Of a stretch of 64,000 nt of DNA, positions 1 to 8,135 are shown piece after piece (within the stretch, counting starts at the first letter, position 1; every line of letters begins with the position of its first letter). The DNA comes from Blastomonas sp. CACIA14H2. GTDB lineage: Bacteria > Pseudomonadota > Alphaproteobacteria > Sphingomonadales > Sphingomonadaceae. Position numbers and translations under genes: made by a program. Location of the stretch: positions 1 through 64,000 of the forward strand of contig AYSC01000023.1 in the NCBI GenBank assembly GCA_000503195.1, in the 5' to 3' direction. Below the pieces are notes generated by a model. It was given only the letters and a program-made list of their open reading frames with translations. It was not told where the DNA came from and did no database searches.

Positions 1-57
1 GGTGTCCCAAACCTGATCCTTGGGGTCGGTTGCCGAATTGCTATCCGCATCGAACAT
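1..57 (-). CDS. N-terminal fragment of an unidentified gene downstream of the mobilization operon (partial)
   Basis: On the minus strand an ATG at 57-55 opens a frame that stays open to the window edge; the visible peptide is MFDADSNSATDPKDQVWDT. It follows the DUF6118-like gene by about 30 bases in the same direction, and an AAGGG-like ribosome site lies about ten bases upstream of the ATG. Nineteen residues are too few to assign a family. It is probably the next gene of the traA transcription unit. Confidence 0.4.
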   Translation of the reverse strand, partial: MFDADSNSATDPKDQVWDT

Positions 58-88
58 CGGAAAAATGCCCTTTGGCTAGGCCTGCAGA

Positions 89-796
89 TCAATCCGCAGC
101 ATAGACTTCGATCGAACAACCCCCACTCTTTAGTTTCCGCTCTGCCGCTCGCCTCGCGCAGTTCCGGATAGCCTCGCTGTTTGCTTCCGACAAAGCCGCA
201 CCAACCTGGATGGCCTTCCAACGCTGCGGATCGTTCACTAAGAGCAACCTCTCCCCCGCCTCCCAACCTTCGCGGCGCAATGCTGACTTTGCCCGCTTCT
301 CAGGCCACTGCCAGGCTTCCGGCACAATCCAGTCGATCGCTGGCGAAACAATGCATCCACCAACCCAGCCCAGAACCAACGCCAGCCCAGCAGCCCCAGC
401 CAACATCTGGTTCTGGCGCCTAGCTGCCCTCACCGACCCTGTAACCTTTGAAAGCGCGGCGATCGAACTCTTCAGACTGCCCTGCGCGGCCACCAAAGCT
501 TGATTGGCGTCCCTGCGAGCGCCCTGAGCCGCTGCCTCGATCTGCCTGGCAATCATCTCCGGCGTCAGCGCCAGCGCTGGCTTCTGCGCCAACGCATTGA
601 TCGCCTGATGCAAGCCCTCACAGCTCTGATGGATCAGCGCCAGGTCCTCGCTGTAATCCCGCCCCAGCAAATCCTGCTGCCGCTCGGCAAAACCATCAAC
701 CGCTGCCGTCACGCCCGCCAGCCGCCTGGCAACAGCCTCAAGCGCCTGCTCAAGCGGGATTTTTTCGGCGTCAGGATCAAGAAGAGAATCGTCCAT
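89..796 (-). CDS. DUF6118-like mobilization-associated membrane protein
   Basis: This 235-residue protein has a mostly helical N-terminal half rich in Ala and Gln (predicted coiled coil, residues 10-130). One hydrophobic segment follows at about residues 133-155 (the stretch around LAGAAGLALVLGWVGG), then a C-terminal half with Trp, Arg and two Cys residues. I recognise the layout of the DUF6118 family, found directly after MOBQ relaxases in sphingomonad plasmids and integrative elements. It starts only nine bases after the traA stop, so the two are probably co-translated. The role is unknown; a membrane-tethered accessory of DNA mobilization is an inference from position. The family call is from memory of the architecture, not from a profile search. 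Confidence 0.6.
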   Translation of the reverse strand: MDDSLLDPDAEKIPLEQALEAVARRLAGVTAAVDGFAERQQDLLGRDYSEDLALIHQSCEGLHQAINALAQKPALALTPEMIARQIEAAAQGARRDANQALVAAQGSLKSSIAALSKVTGSVRAARRQNQMLAGAAGLALVLGWVGGCIVSPAIDWIVPEAWQWPEKRAKSALRREGWEAGERLLLVNDPQRWKAIQVGAALSEANSEAIRNCARRAAERKLKSGGCSIEVYAAD

Positions 797-805
797 CCCG
801 CATAG

Positions 806-3742
806 CTACATCCCCATGCCGAGCCCGCGCGAGCGGCCGAGCAATTTCTGGAGGTCCTGAGACAGCGGTTTCGTGCTCATAGCGTCCAGCCCGAGCTGCG
901 GACGACGATTGGCCAGCACCGACTCGAGCTGCGGATCGCGCTCAAGGCCCTTGGCCATGCCGACAAGTGAGGCGCGCACCTTGTCCGAAGCCGCAGAGCT
1001 GCCGTTCTTTCGCAACGCCCGGTACTGCTGAGACTGCCGCTGCCACTGATCGACAAAACTGTCTGCCCGCCGCTCATTGGCTGCGGCAACACGCTGTGCC
1101 TCGATGCGCAGCTTCGCCTGCTGCTCCATAGCCTGGATGGCCCGATCGGTCTTGCCCTTCACCGCCTCAGGGATCAGGCTGAGATCGCGGTTCACCGCCT
1201 TGCGCAGATCGCCGAAGCTGTCGGGCCTCAGCGCGTTGAGCTCTGCCCCGGCCTTGTCCAGAGCAGTCCGCTGCGAGGCGAGCGGCTGAAGCCCCTTATC
1301 GCGCATGGCAACAATGTCCTGCGCGACGCGTGCGAACCGCTGCACCGCCTTGTTAAACACCTGTTTGTCGGCCGCCTGTTCCGCCAAGGTAACTTTCGCT
1401 CTGGCCGGCGCGACTGGCTCGCGCTGCGGCGCTGAGCTTGCGCCCTTGAGCAGATCGGCCAAATGACCGCTGCGGCTGACCTTCAGCCCAGCGCGAACCT
1501 CGCGCTGCGGCTGCTGCTCTGCCGCCTTCTCCGGCTGCCGCGAGTAATCGCTCGCCATATCTTTGCCCCGCTCACGGCTGAGCGTGTGGGCGAGTGCCTT
1601 ACGATCGGCAAAGTCGTCCTTGCCATAATGCAGATCGACCTGGGTGCGGTGCCGCGACAGAGCGACATAAGCCCCATGGCTGTCCATGCCAGGCGTTGCC
1701 AGCAGCTTGACCTGGTCGACCGTCATACCCTGCGCCTTATGGATGGTAGCCGCATAGCCATGATCGAGATGCGCATAATCTTTCAGGTCAAACGCCAACG
1801 GCTTGCCATCGTCGAGCTTCACTGACATGCGCAAAGCGCTGACGCTCTCGACCGTGCCGAGCGATCCGTTCTTCACGCCCAGTGAGCGGTCGTTCTTCAG
1901 GAACATGATCCGGTCGCCATCTGCAAACATCCGCGTGCCGCGCTCGACCTTAAGCGCAACATCCTCCCCCAGATCACCGCTGGCGCGAACCTTCTCGCGC
2001 ACAGCCTCGTTGAGCGCGCGGACCTCATCATTGGTGTGCGTGAGGATAATCCGGCTGGCATCCGGCTTTGCCTGCCGGTCACGATCCCAGGCATCGACAA
2101 GCTCGGTGCGCGCAGCCTCGCGCGTCTCGGCAACGTGGATGCTGCCAGCTTGGTCATAGCGCCCGAGCGCCTCACCCGTCCTGCCAGTGGCCAGCTCGCG
2201 CGTCGCCTCGCGCTGCCAGTCGATCTGCTGCCGCCGGATCGATGCAATTTCCACCGCGCCATGCCGCTCAGCCGCGGCGCGGAACGCAGCGCCCGCCTCG
2301 ATCGCCTGCAACTGCTGCGGATCGCCCACCATCACGACCTTCGCACCAGCGCGCTCCGCTTCGGATATCACCCGCTCCATCTGCCGCGTGCCCAGCATGC
2401 CAGCCTCATCGATGACGAGGATGTGCCTGCTGGTGAGCTGCTCCCTGCCTTGCGCCCATTGATGCTCCAGGCTGGCGAGGGTGCGCGACGGGATGCGCGA
2501 GCCATGCTCCAGCCCTTCGGCTGCGATCCCCGATAGGGCTGCACCCTGCACCGTATAGCCAGCGCGTACCCATGCCTCGCGCGCAACACCCAGCATCGCG
2601 CTTTTCCCCGTTCCGGCATATCCGATGACATTGCTGACGCCTTTGGCCGATGTGACATGCTCCAGCGCCCCGCGCTGCTCGGCGGACAATTCCAGACCGC
2701 GCGCCTTCGCGTTCTGTAGTGCAACTTCCCGATAGCGATCGGGCACCGCATGGCTGCGGCGCGCCTCAAGCCGGATCGTCGCGCGCTCGAGCCGCTGTTC
2801 GGTCTCGATCATCTCGCGCGAGGTGAACCGGTCATGGCCCTTGCCATCCTTGCCCAGCGCGATGAGCTCTGGCGCATTCTTCACTGCCGACATCACTGCA
2901 TCGAACTGGGCCTTGTCGGCGCTGTGGCGGTGGGCGAACATCGCAAGGTCGCGCGTGGTGAACGTGGCCTGCTGGTGCGTGATGGCGCTGAGCGCAATGT
3001 TCGGATCGGCAATGATCTTCTCGCCGTTCGACCGCGCGATATCAGCATGCTCGGCCAGCCGCTCAGGCGACAGCCCTTCGCCTGCCATGCGCGAGGCCGC
3101 AGCGCCAATTTTCGACTGCGGCTCCAGGTCGATGCCCTGTGCTGCCAGTGAGCGGTGATCGATCCGCGCATCGATATCGAGCTCGGCCATGCGCCGGTTG
3201 GCATGGGTGGCCCATGCCTCGCGCCAGTGGTTGAGCAGCTCGGTCCGGTTCCAGTCGCGCACCTTGGGACCGAACGCAGGAACACCGTCTTCACCGGCCA
3301 CGATCTCGCGCATGGTCAGCATGACATGCGCGTGTGGTTTGGCCTCGCCATCTGCGCCGATATCCCAATGCACATTGAGGTCGGCGATCATGCCCCGATC
3401 GACGAACTCGGCTTTGACGAAATCCCTGGCCAGTTCGATCGCCTGCGCCTGCGTCATCTCCCTTGGCAGCGCGAACTCGATTTCGCGCGCCAGCTGGGCG
3501 TCCTTGCGCAGCTCTTTTGCCTCAACATCGTTCCAGAGCCGCTTGCGATCTTGCCAGGCGTCATTGACCCCTTCGGGCAGCATGACTTCGCTGTGGATGA
3601 CGCCCGCCTTGTTGGTGAAGTCGTGCGTGCGCCCGAGCCGCTCATCGTGCAGCCGCTCGGCTGCGCGATAGGCGGCAGCGGCAAGCGCAGACGATCCGGC
3701 TGCGCGGGAGATGGTCTTGGCCGAGAAGTGATAGATCGCCAT
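806..3742 (-). CDS. traA: TraA-type conjugative relaxase fused to a RecD-like helicase (MOBQ family)
   Basis: This relaxase should nick the transferred strand at oriT, stay covalently bound to its 5' end and unwind it with the C-terminal motor. Of 978 residues, the first 210 are a MobA/MobL domain: AAYRAAERL near residue 25 carries the likely catalytic Tyr, and PHAHVMLT near residue 125 supplies the metal-binding His pair. A superfamily 1 helicase follows, with Walker A GYAGTGKS near 375, Walker B VIDEAGML near 443, GDPQQLQAI and HGYAATIHKAQG near 668. The C-terminal 200 residues are helical and charged. I chose the ATG at 3742 (MAIYHFSAK), the conserved start of the family; an ATG 13 codons upstream would run into the oriT side. 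Length fits Ti-type TraA (about 1000-1100 residues). It is divergent from traC and traD, with oriT between them. Confidence 0.93.
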   Translation of the reverse strand: MAIYHFSAKTISRAAGSSALAAAAYRAAERLHDERLGRTHDFTNKAGVIHSEVMLPEGVNDAWQDRKRLWNDVEAKELRKDAQLAREIEFALPREMTQAQAIELARDFVKAEFVDRGMIADLNVHWDIGADGEAKPHAHVMLTMREIVAGEDGVPAFGPKVRDWNRTELLNHWREAWATHANRRMAELDIDARIDHRSLAAQGIDLEPQSKIGAAASRMAGEGLSPERLAEHADIARSNGEKIIADPNIALSAITHQQATFTTRDLAMFAHRHSADKAQFDAVMSAVKNAPELIALGKDGKGHDRFTSREMIETEQRLERATIRLEARRSHAVPDRYREVALQNAKARGLELSAEQRGALEHVTSAKGVSNVIGYAGTGKSAMLGVAREAWVRAGYTVQGAALSGIAAEGLEHGSRIPSRTLASLEHQWAQGREQLTSRHILVIDEAGMLGTRQMERVISEAERAGAKVVMVGDPQQLQAIEAGAAFRAAAERHGAVEIASIRRQQIDWQREATRELATGRTGEALGRYDQAGSIHVAETREAARTELVDAWDRDRQAKPDASRIILTHTNDEVRALNEAVREKVRASGDLGEDVALKVERGTRMFADGDRIMFLKNDRSLGVKNGSLGTVESVSALRMSVKLDDGKPLAFDLKDYAHLDHGYAATIHKAQGMTVDQVKLLATPGMDSHGAYVALSRHRTQVDLHYGKDDFADRKALAHTLSRERGKDMASDYSRQPEKAAEQQPQREVRAGLKVSRSGHLADLLKGASSAPQREPVAPARAKVTLAEQAADKQVFNKAVQRFARVAQDIVAMRDKGLQPLASQRTALDKAGAELNALRPDSFGDLRKAVNRDLSLIPEAVKGKTDRAIQAMEQQAKLRIEAQRVAAANERRADSFVDQWQRQSQQYRALRKNGSSAASDKVRASLVGMAKGLERDPQLESVLANRRPQLGLDAMSTKPLSQDLQKLLGRSRGLGMGM

Positions 3743-3771
3743 AGCGATGTACCATTTACGGCATTTTGCGC

Positions 3772-3800
3772 ACGTCGGCACGACGTATAAGCGCGCCCTC
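3772..3800. other. oriT: origin of transfer (oriT), MOBQ/Ti-RSF1010 type
   Basis: The traA-traC intergenic region holds a perfect inverted repeat, ACGTCG at 3772-3777 and CGACGT at 3781-3786 with a three-base loop. It is followed at once by ATAAGCGCGCCCTC (3787-3800). This matches the oriT layout I know from Ti plasmids and RSF1010: a small palindrome followed by a TAA-N-TGCGCCCT-like nick region. Location between divergent traA and traC/traD is also as in Ti plasmids. The exact nick bond is not assigned. Confidence 0.8.
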
Positions 3801-3915
3801 CACCGATCTGGTCGCTCACGATTTGACGGGGTCTCACGATGACCCAGCCTGTTGTCTGCGGGATGGGAGAGGGATAGCTGGTTGGTCCTTCAATGACAAA
3901 GAAGGATCGAACCCC

Positions 3916-4239
3916 ATGCGCAAACCCCGCGATTACGGCGCAGAGCTTCAGGCCCTCAGCGACAAGGCCAAGCAGCTCAAAACCCGAAAGCAAACCCAGC
4001 TTGGCGAGCTCGTTATTGCCACCGGGGCCGACGCTCTCGGGACTGAAGTTCTCGCGGGTGTCCTGCTCGCCGCCATCGGTAACGATGATCCCTCACGAAA
4101 GGAGGCCTGGCGCAAACGCGGCGCTGCGTTCTTTCAGGGCAGCACCAATGCTCGCCGATCAGCTGGCAAGGACACTGGCGGCGCACCAGCGATCGATCCA
4201 GGCGCGCAACCGTCTGCTGGCACACCGGGCACGGCATGA
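3916..4239 (+). CDS. traC: TraC-like conjugal transfer accessory protein
   Basis: This small, charged 107-residue protein starts MRKPRDYGAELQAL. It has a helical, Lys-rich N-terminal segment, a QLGELVIATGAD motif near residue 30 and a KEAWRKRGAAFF motif near residue 68. The pattern is that of the short TraC/TraD-type proteins encoded opposite traA in Ti-like transfer regions and sphingomonad mobile elements, thought to assist relaxosome assembly. In databases these are often all called TraD. I chose the ATG at 3916 because the family start MRKPRD is visible there; the frame is open further upstream but enters the oriT region. The next gene starts one base after its stop. Confidence 0.75.
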   Translation: MRKPRDYGAELQALSDKAKQLKTRKQTQLGELVIATGADALGTEVLAGVLLAAIGNDDPSRKEAWRKRGAAFFQGSTNARRSAGKDTGGAPAIDPGAQPSAGTPGTA

Positions 4240-4240
4240 C

Positions 4241-4477
4241 ATGCGCGAGTGGCGGGTCAAACGCAGAGAGCGGACACGGCAGCTGATCGAGCTCGGCGGG
4301 CTGATCGCCAAAGCAGAACTGATCGAGCTCACCGATGACGATCGCGCGGTGATCCTCGGGCTGCTCACCGAAGCTGCGGCAAAGCTGCAAGGCGACAACC
4401 GCGACCAGCAGCTGCTGCTGTGGCGACGCAGGGGCGCGCGGGCGTTCGCGCAGAATCAGTTGGCGCAGGCAAAATGA
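4241..4477 (+). CDS. traD: TraD-like conjugal transfer protein
   Basis: A 78-residue protein starting MREWRVKRRERTR, followed by LIELGGLIAKAELIELTDDDRAVILGLL and ending in LWRRRGARAF. These are the hallmarks of the TraD family (Pfam TraD, about 70-100 residues), a small relaxosome accessory in Ti-type systems. An in-frame ATG at 4148 would add 31 residues and overlap traC by 92 bases. I prefer the ATG at 4241, which follows the traC TGA by one base and gives the usual family length. It is part of the rightward traC-traD-DUF6771 unit. Confidence 0.78.
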   Translation: MREWRVKRRERTRQLIELGGLIAKAELIELTDDDRAVILGLLTEAAAKLQGDNRDQQLLLWRRRGARAFAQNQLAQAK

Positions 4478-4496
4478 TCGCGCATAGGCTCGCCCC

Positions 4497-4679
4497 ATGA
4501 CGGGGGATATCAATCAACTGGTGCTGCGCGTACTCGAACGCGCGCCGCAATGGGTGCGGCAGGATCTGCTGTCGAGCGATGCGGTCGTGCGGGCGCGCGC
4601 CGAAGAGACGCTGGCGGCGATGATCAGCAGCGCGCTGCAGGAAAGTCAGGCATCAGATTCCGGTAACGGATCAGCCTGA
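4497..4679 (+). CDS. Small DUF6771-like protein
   Basis: A 60-residue acidic protein, MTGDINQLVLRVLERAPQWV then a helical stretch with ARAEETLAAMI. It lies 19 bases after traD in the same direction and ends in an inverted repeat that separates it from the convergent mucR-like gene. I recall similar small proteins (DUF6771) next to traD in sphingomonads. No function is known. The size and fold would suit a small protein-protein interaction subunit, but that is a guess. Confidence 0.6.
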   Translation: MTGDINQLVLRVLERAPQWVRQDLLSSDAVVRARAEETLAAMISSALQESQASDSGNGSA

Positions 4680-4688
4680 CTTACCGGA
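4659..4688. terminator. Bidirectional hairpin between convergent genes
   Basis: TCCGGTAA at 4659-4666 is the exact complement of TTACCGGA at 4681-4688, separated by 14 bases. It covers the stop of the small DUF6771-like gene and lies just before the stop of the convergent MucR-type gene at 4700. The position suits a shared terminator, although there is no strong T tract. Confidence 0.5.
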
Positions 4689-4699
4689 GCAGACATACC

Positions 4700-5128
4700 T
4701 TATTTGCGGCCAGCCTTTTTGGGCCTGCCACCGCGCCCGCTCTTACCCAAACCGATCTCCTTGGCCAGTTCGCTGCGGCGGGCTGCGTAGTCCGGGGCGA
4801 CCATCGGGTAATCCTTGGGCAGACCCCATTTGGCGCGATACTCGTCGGGCGTCATGTTGAAGTTGCGGCGCAGATAGGCTTTCATCATCTTGAGCTTGGC
4901 TCCGTCTTCGAGGCAAACAAGATGATCCGGCTTGATCGAGGCGCGGATCGATACGGCCGGCTTCTGCTCAGGCTGCGGCTCCGGCTCCGGTTCCTGACCA
5001 AGGCCGGAAAGCGAAGCATGCACACTGCCGATGAGCGTGACGAGATCGGGTATCGAAACGCTGTTGTTGCTGACATGGGCAGTCACAATGTCGGCGGTGA
5101 GCATCACCAGTGTATCTGTATCTTCCAT
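4700..5128 (-). CDS. MucR/Ros family transcriptional regulator with a degenerate zinc finger
   Basis: This 142-residue protein has a Glu/Pro-rich linker (residues 48-62) and then the MucR/Ros core: CLEDGAKLKMMKAYLRR, MTPDEYRAKWGLPKDYPMVA and a C-terminal basic tail. Ros-type proteins use a C-x2-C/D-x9-H-x3-H zinc site. Here the first Cys and Asp (CLED) remain, but both His positions appear to be Tyr and Asn. Some rhizobial MucR-like proteins fold without zinc, so it may still bind AT-rich DNA. An AAAGGGA ribosome site precedes the ATG at 5128. Likely a silencer of the mobile element; the target is unknown. Confidence 0.85.
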   Translation of the reverse strand: MEDTDTLVMLTADIVTAHVSNNSVSIPDLVTLIGSVHASLSGLGQEPEPEPQPEQKPAVSIRASIKPDHLVCLEDGAKLKMMKAYLRRNFNMTPDEYRAKWGLPKDYPMVAPDYAARRSELAKEIGLGKSGRGGRPKKAGRK

Positions 5129-5151
5129 CGATCGTCCCTTTCGATTCTAGG

Positions 5152-6075
5152 TTATGCGTGGATCTTCTGCTCGAGCATCGCAATGCGCTCGGAGCAGATG
5201 GAATGAACGGCGCGGCCCAGCTCCTCGACGCAGCCGCCGAGCCAGACCAGCTCCTCTTCGGTGATGCGATAATGTTTCGAGTAGCGCGCCTTCACATAGG
5301 CCTCTTTGAGCTTCTCGAAACGGGCACGATCGGTGCGCGTGTCGCGCGGCCAGGCATCGACCAGCCGCATGTCGATGCGCTCAGCCTGGGTGCGGAGGAA
5401 GCCAAGATTATGGACGTGAGGCGTGTAGAAAGTGCAGACCAGCAATACCCCGTGGTAGAGAGTTTCGGTCGTCTGATGCATCAGGAATGCAGCTTCCTTG
5501 TGGAAGCCCTGTGCGATCGCATCCTGCGTCAGTTTGAATTTGCGCTGAGCGGCGGGCAACCACTCATCGTTGTATTCGCGGGCCATGGCTAACGCCTGTG
5601 CGGGCGTCTTTGGCTTGGGCGTGTGCAGCTCCCTGTCATCAGCCTCGTGCAGCGCAATACCGTCCTTCGCCACGTCCATGAAGAAGTAGCGGCCATGCGC
5701 CAATCCATCATTCACCTCCTGGAGCGTGTGAACGATGAAGTTGACCGGCGTGTGCAGCGTCCGGTCGATGGCCAGCTCGCGGATGAGCCGGTCTTCCAGC
5801 TTCAGCCAGTAATCGACGCGCTCGGTGAGGCGCTTGTCGTTGACGATGATCAGCAGGTCGAAGTCGGAGCGATAGCCCTTGGCCGTGTGCGGCTCATCGA
5901 CCCAGCCGCCGCGCGCATAGCTGCCATAGAGGATCAGCTTCTCGATCCGGCCCTTCTTCTTCCACTTGTTCGTGGCCAGCGCCAGGGCGTCCTCGAACTC
6001 CTCGAAGATGATCTGCTTCACGCGCTCAAGCTCGCGCTGCTTGTTGGCAGGAAGATGATCGATATCGGTCCGCAT
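5152..6075 (-). CDS. Fused nucleotidyltransferase (MNT) and HEPN domain protein
   Basis: A 307-residue protein starting MRTDIDHLPANK. Residues 40-140 are a minimal nucleotidyltransferase with LYGSYARGGW (the GS-x10-D-x-D signature start) and SDFDLLIIV. Residues 165-300 are a helical HEPN domain ending in ARYSKHYRI, EELVWLGGCVEEL and a C-terminal helix. MNT and HEPN are usually two genes of a toxin-antitoxin pair in which MNT AMPylates the HEPN RNase; here both are in one chain. The ATG at 6075 was chosen because upstream codons do not fit the family. It lies 23 bases upstream of the MucR-like gene in the same direction. This architecture recurs in sphingomonad mobile elements, but its role is unproven. 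Confidence 0.82.
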   Translation of the reverse strand: MRTDIDHLPANKQRELERVKQIIFEEFEDALALATNKWKKKGRIEKLILYGSYARGGWVDEPHTAKGYRSDFDLLIIVNDKRLTERVDYWLKLEDRLIRELAIDRTLHTPVNFIVHTLQEVNDGLAHGRYFFMDVAKDGIALHEADDRELHTPKPKTPAQALAMAREYNDEWLPAAQRKFKLTQDAIAQGFHKEAAFLMHQTTETLYHGVLLVCTFYTPHVHNLGFLRTQAERIDMRLVDAWPRDTRTDRARFEKLKEAYVKARYSKHYRITEEELVWLGGCVEELGRAVHSICSERIAMLEQKIHA

Positions 6076-6129
6076 GACTTCAGCCACCCTGTAGAGATGA
6101 CAGACGCTTGGCAAGGTCGAAGCTGGCCC

Positions 6130-6378
6130 TCATCGCCAGAACTGCCACCACTTATGGTGGCGTACGTGCATGTGCCGGTCGAGGATGCGCAGAGCGCCTG
6201 CGAAGTGACGCTCGACCTCGGCGACGGTGATACCGTGCAGCGCAGCGACATCGCTATAGCTGAGCTCATCGACACGGATGGCGAGAAATATCTCGCGTTC
6301 CACTGGCGACATATGAACGACGGCGCACTCGGCGCGGCGCAGCTGCCGCCGCTCGGCTGGGGAAAGACGCAAGCTCAT
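6130..6378 (-). CDS. Small sigma-70 region 4-like helix-turn-helix protein
   Basis: An 82-residue protein, MSLRLSPAERRQLRR, with MSPVEREIFLAIRVDELSY and DVAALHGITVAEVERHF, the pattern of the sigma-70 region 4 helix-turn-helix used by autonomous small regulators. The ATG at 6378 overlaps the ardC stop in an ATGA junction, showing translational coupling; a TTG five codons upstream is the alternative. There is no region 2, so it cannot be a full sigma factor. It probably binds DNA alone or competes at promoters within the element. Ends in a WWQFW tail. Confidence 0.72.
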   Translation of the reverse strand: MSLRLSPAERRQLRRAECAVVHMSPVEREIFLAIRVDELSYSDVAALHGITVAEVERHFAGALRILDRHMHVRHHKWWQFWR

Positions 6379-7265
6379 GCTGCGTCTCGCCAAAAGGCCA
6401 GCAGATAATCTGCGGCCTTGCTGGCCGCGCTGGCGGCGCGAAAGATCGCCTTCTCGTCATCGCGCAGAACCGAAAGCCAGGATGCGATGTAATCGCTGTG
6501 CCGGACGGTAGGTGCAATGCCGAGCGATGCGCATGTGAACGCAGCCGCCATCTCGGCGACCAGCTCTTCGCGGGCGTAAGGTGCAGAACCAAAGCTTCCC
6601 TTCTGGTCACGGTCGAGACGGCTCGGATGGCCGGTCCAGTGGCCCAGCTCGTGGAGCGCGGTGCGGTACCAGTTGATGGGTTCGTGATAGGCGGCTTGGG
6701 GCGGCACCTGCACGAAGTCATGGGCGGGGCTGTAGAACGCTGCATCGCCACCGATGTTGAACGTCGCGCCGCTGGCGGTGATGACAGCATCGGCAGATGC
6801 AATGGCAAGCACCGGATCGCTCGCAACCGGGGCTGCGGTCATGCACTCGGGCAGACCCTCGCACTGGTCGATGTTGAATACCGTGAACCGCTTGAGAAAA
6901 GCAACGGTCCGGGCTTCGCGGTCTTCGCCCCTCGCCTGCTCGGCCTCGGCCTTCGGCGTGAAGCGATCGGCATAGCAGACGGTCGTGCCCTTCTCGCCCT
7001 TGCGGACATTGCCGCCTGCGGCCTGTGCCTGACGATAGGTCAGCCAGCGCTGCGAACCGTAGCCCTTGCAGACCACTTCGGCCCAGAGGATCAGGACATT
7101 GATGCCCGAATAGCGCCGGTCGGTCGCTGCGTTGTGCGGCATGGTGCAACCGCAAAGCGATGTATCCCAGGGCTGCACCCAGGGAAGCCGTCCCTGCTCG
7201 AGCTCGGCGATGATGCGTGACGTGACCTCGCTGTAGAGGCTCTGTCGGATAGTGCTGTGTTCCAT
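6375..7265 (-). CDS. ardC: ArdC-type antirestriction protein
   Basis: A 296-residue protein. The N-terminal ArdC domain (residues 1-125: MEHSTIRQSLYSEVTSRII, LPWVQPW, YSGINVLILW, RKGEKGTTVCYADR) binds single-stranded DNA. The C-terminal zincin-like domain has RTALHELGHWTGH near residue 203 with the HExxH metal site and a downstream Glu in EELVAEMAAAF. ArdC shields incoming single-stranded plasmid DNA from host restriction during conjugation. The ATG at 7265 is set by an AAGGAG site 8 bases upstream and the family start; the frame is open further upstream but translates to low-complexity Arg/Cys-rich sequence. It is coupled to the small sigma-4-like gene. Confidence 0.92.
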   Translation of the reverse strand: MEHSTIRQSLYSEVTSRIIAELEQGRLPWVQPWDTSLCGCTMPHNAATDRRYSGINVLILWAEVVCKGYGSQRWLTYRQAQAAGGNVRKGEKGTTVCYADRFTPKAEAEQARGEDREARTVAFLKRFTVFNIDQCEGLPECMTAAPVASDPVLAIASADAVITASGATFNIGGDAAFYSPAHDFVQVPPQAAYHEPINWYRTALHELGHWTGHPSRLDRDQKGSFGSAPYAREELVAEMAAAFTCASLGIAPTVRHSDYIASWLSVLRDDEKAIFRAASAASKAADYLLAFWRDAA

Positions 7266-7700
7266 TGTCCTGTCTCCTTCCCACCGTAACCCGGCCCGGG
7301 AGGGGCGCTGGGGGGCGGCGAGAGATCGCAGGGTGGCCACGCTGCAACGGGCAGCGCGCATGCCGCAGGCACCGCAACACAGTGAAGGACCCGCAACGCG
7401 GGTTGCGCGCTGGCCTGGCGTGGCCAGAGGCGATTGACGGCCCCCAGGGACCCGCCCGAGCGGGGCAAACGCCGCCGCGCAGCGGCGACCGCAGACGCGC
7501 TGCCCAAGCGCTGAAACATCAGGAGACGTCGTGAGCAGAAATAATCTGCTTACGCCGCAGCATCCGAAAACAGGCGCGCCGCCCTCCCCTGCCCCATTGC
7601 CTGCGAAGCACCCGCAAGCCGCTCGATTGACGCTGAGCGGCACATCGCCAATCTCATCGCAGGCAGGGGCAGATCACATCACAGGATGGAGACAATGGCC
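7266..7700. other. Intergenic region between ardC and the alpA-like gene
   Basis: A 435-base, very GC-rich divergent intergenic region. I see inverted repeats CGCAAC-4-GTTGCG near 7395 and AGCAGA-5-TCTGCT near 7534, which may be operators. A GTG with an AGGAG site at 7531 opens a 66-codon frame of low-complexity Pro-rich sequence that runs into the alpA-like gene; I do not accept it as a gene. The promoters for both flanking genes must lie here. Confidence 0.45.
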
Positions 7701-7904
7701 ATGGCATCCCATGCACCCGACAGGTTCCTGAGGCTCAATACCGTACTCGATCGCACGGGGCTTTCCCGAGCGACGCTGTACCGCAAGATCCAGGCGGGGA
7801 CGTTCCCGAAGCAGATCAAGATCGCAGAGCGATGCTGCGGGTGGCGGGAATCGGCTATCGAGGAATGGCTCAAGAACCCGATGTTCTATGAGGTCAGCGA
7901 TTGA
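7701..7904 (+). CDS. AlpA-family excisionase-like regulator
   Basis: A 67-residue protein, MASHAPDRFLRLNTVLDRTG, with SRATLYRKIQAGTFPKQIK and CGWRESAIEEWL, the winged-helix pattern of the AlpA/MerR-like phage regulators that act as excisionases or integrase activators. Three in-frame ATGs exist (7686, 7695, 7701); GGAG at 7688-7691 lies nine bases before 7701, which is why I chose it. It probably controls the mobile element, whose integrase is at 41.8-43.0 kb. Confidence 0.82.
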   Translation: MASHAPDRFLRLNTVLDRTGLSRATLYRKIQAGTFPKQIKIAERCCGWRESAIEEWLKNPMFYEVSD

Positions 7905-8135
7905 GTGGGCAAATATGACTGTAATGAGTAAGGCAACAGTAGGCTTGTGATAGCTGAGGCGGCCTGGTCCACCTCGCGTTCCGAGTCTTAAAATACGGCG
8001 ACCCAACGGGCGAGCTGCCATGCGGCAATGCCGCCAGACACGGACTCGACACTCTGGGCAATGCATCTCCCAAGATCTGACATCAGAACGATTCACCAAG
8101 ACCGACTAGGTTCCGGAGGGCGCAATCGTTCCTTG

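Noticed and set aside
7531-7731. A 66-codon GTG frame with an AGGAG site upstream of the alpA-like gene
   Set aside because: The translation is low-complexity Pro/Ala-rich, has no recognisable motif and runs into the alpA-like gene; the ribosome site alone is not enough in this GC-rich stretch.
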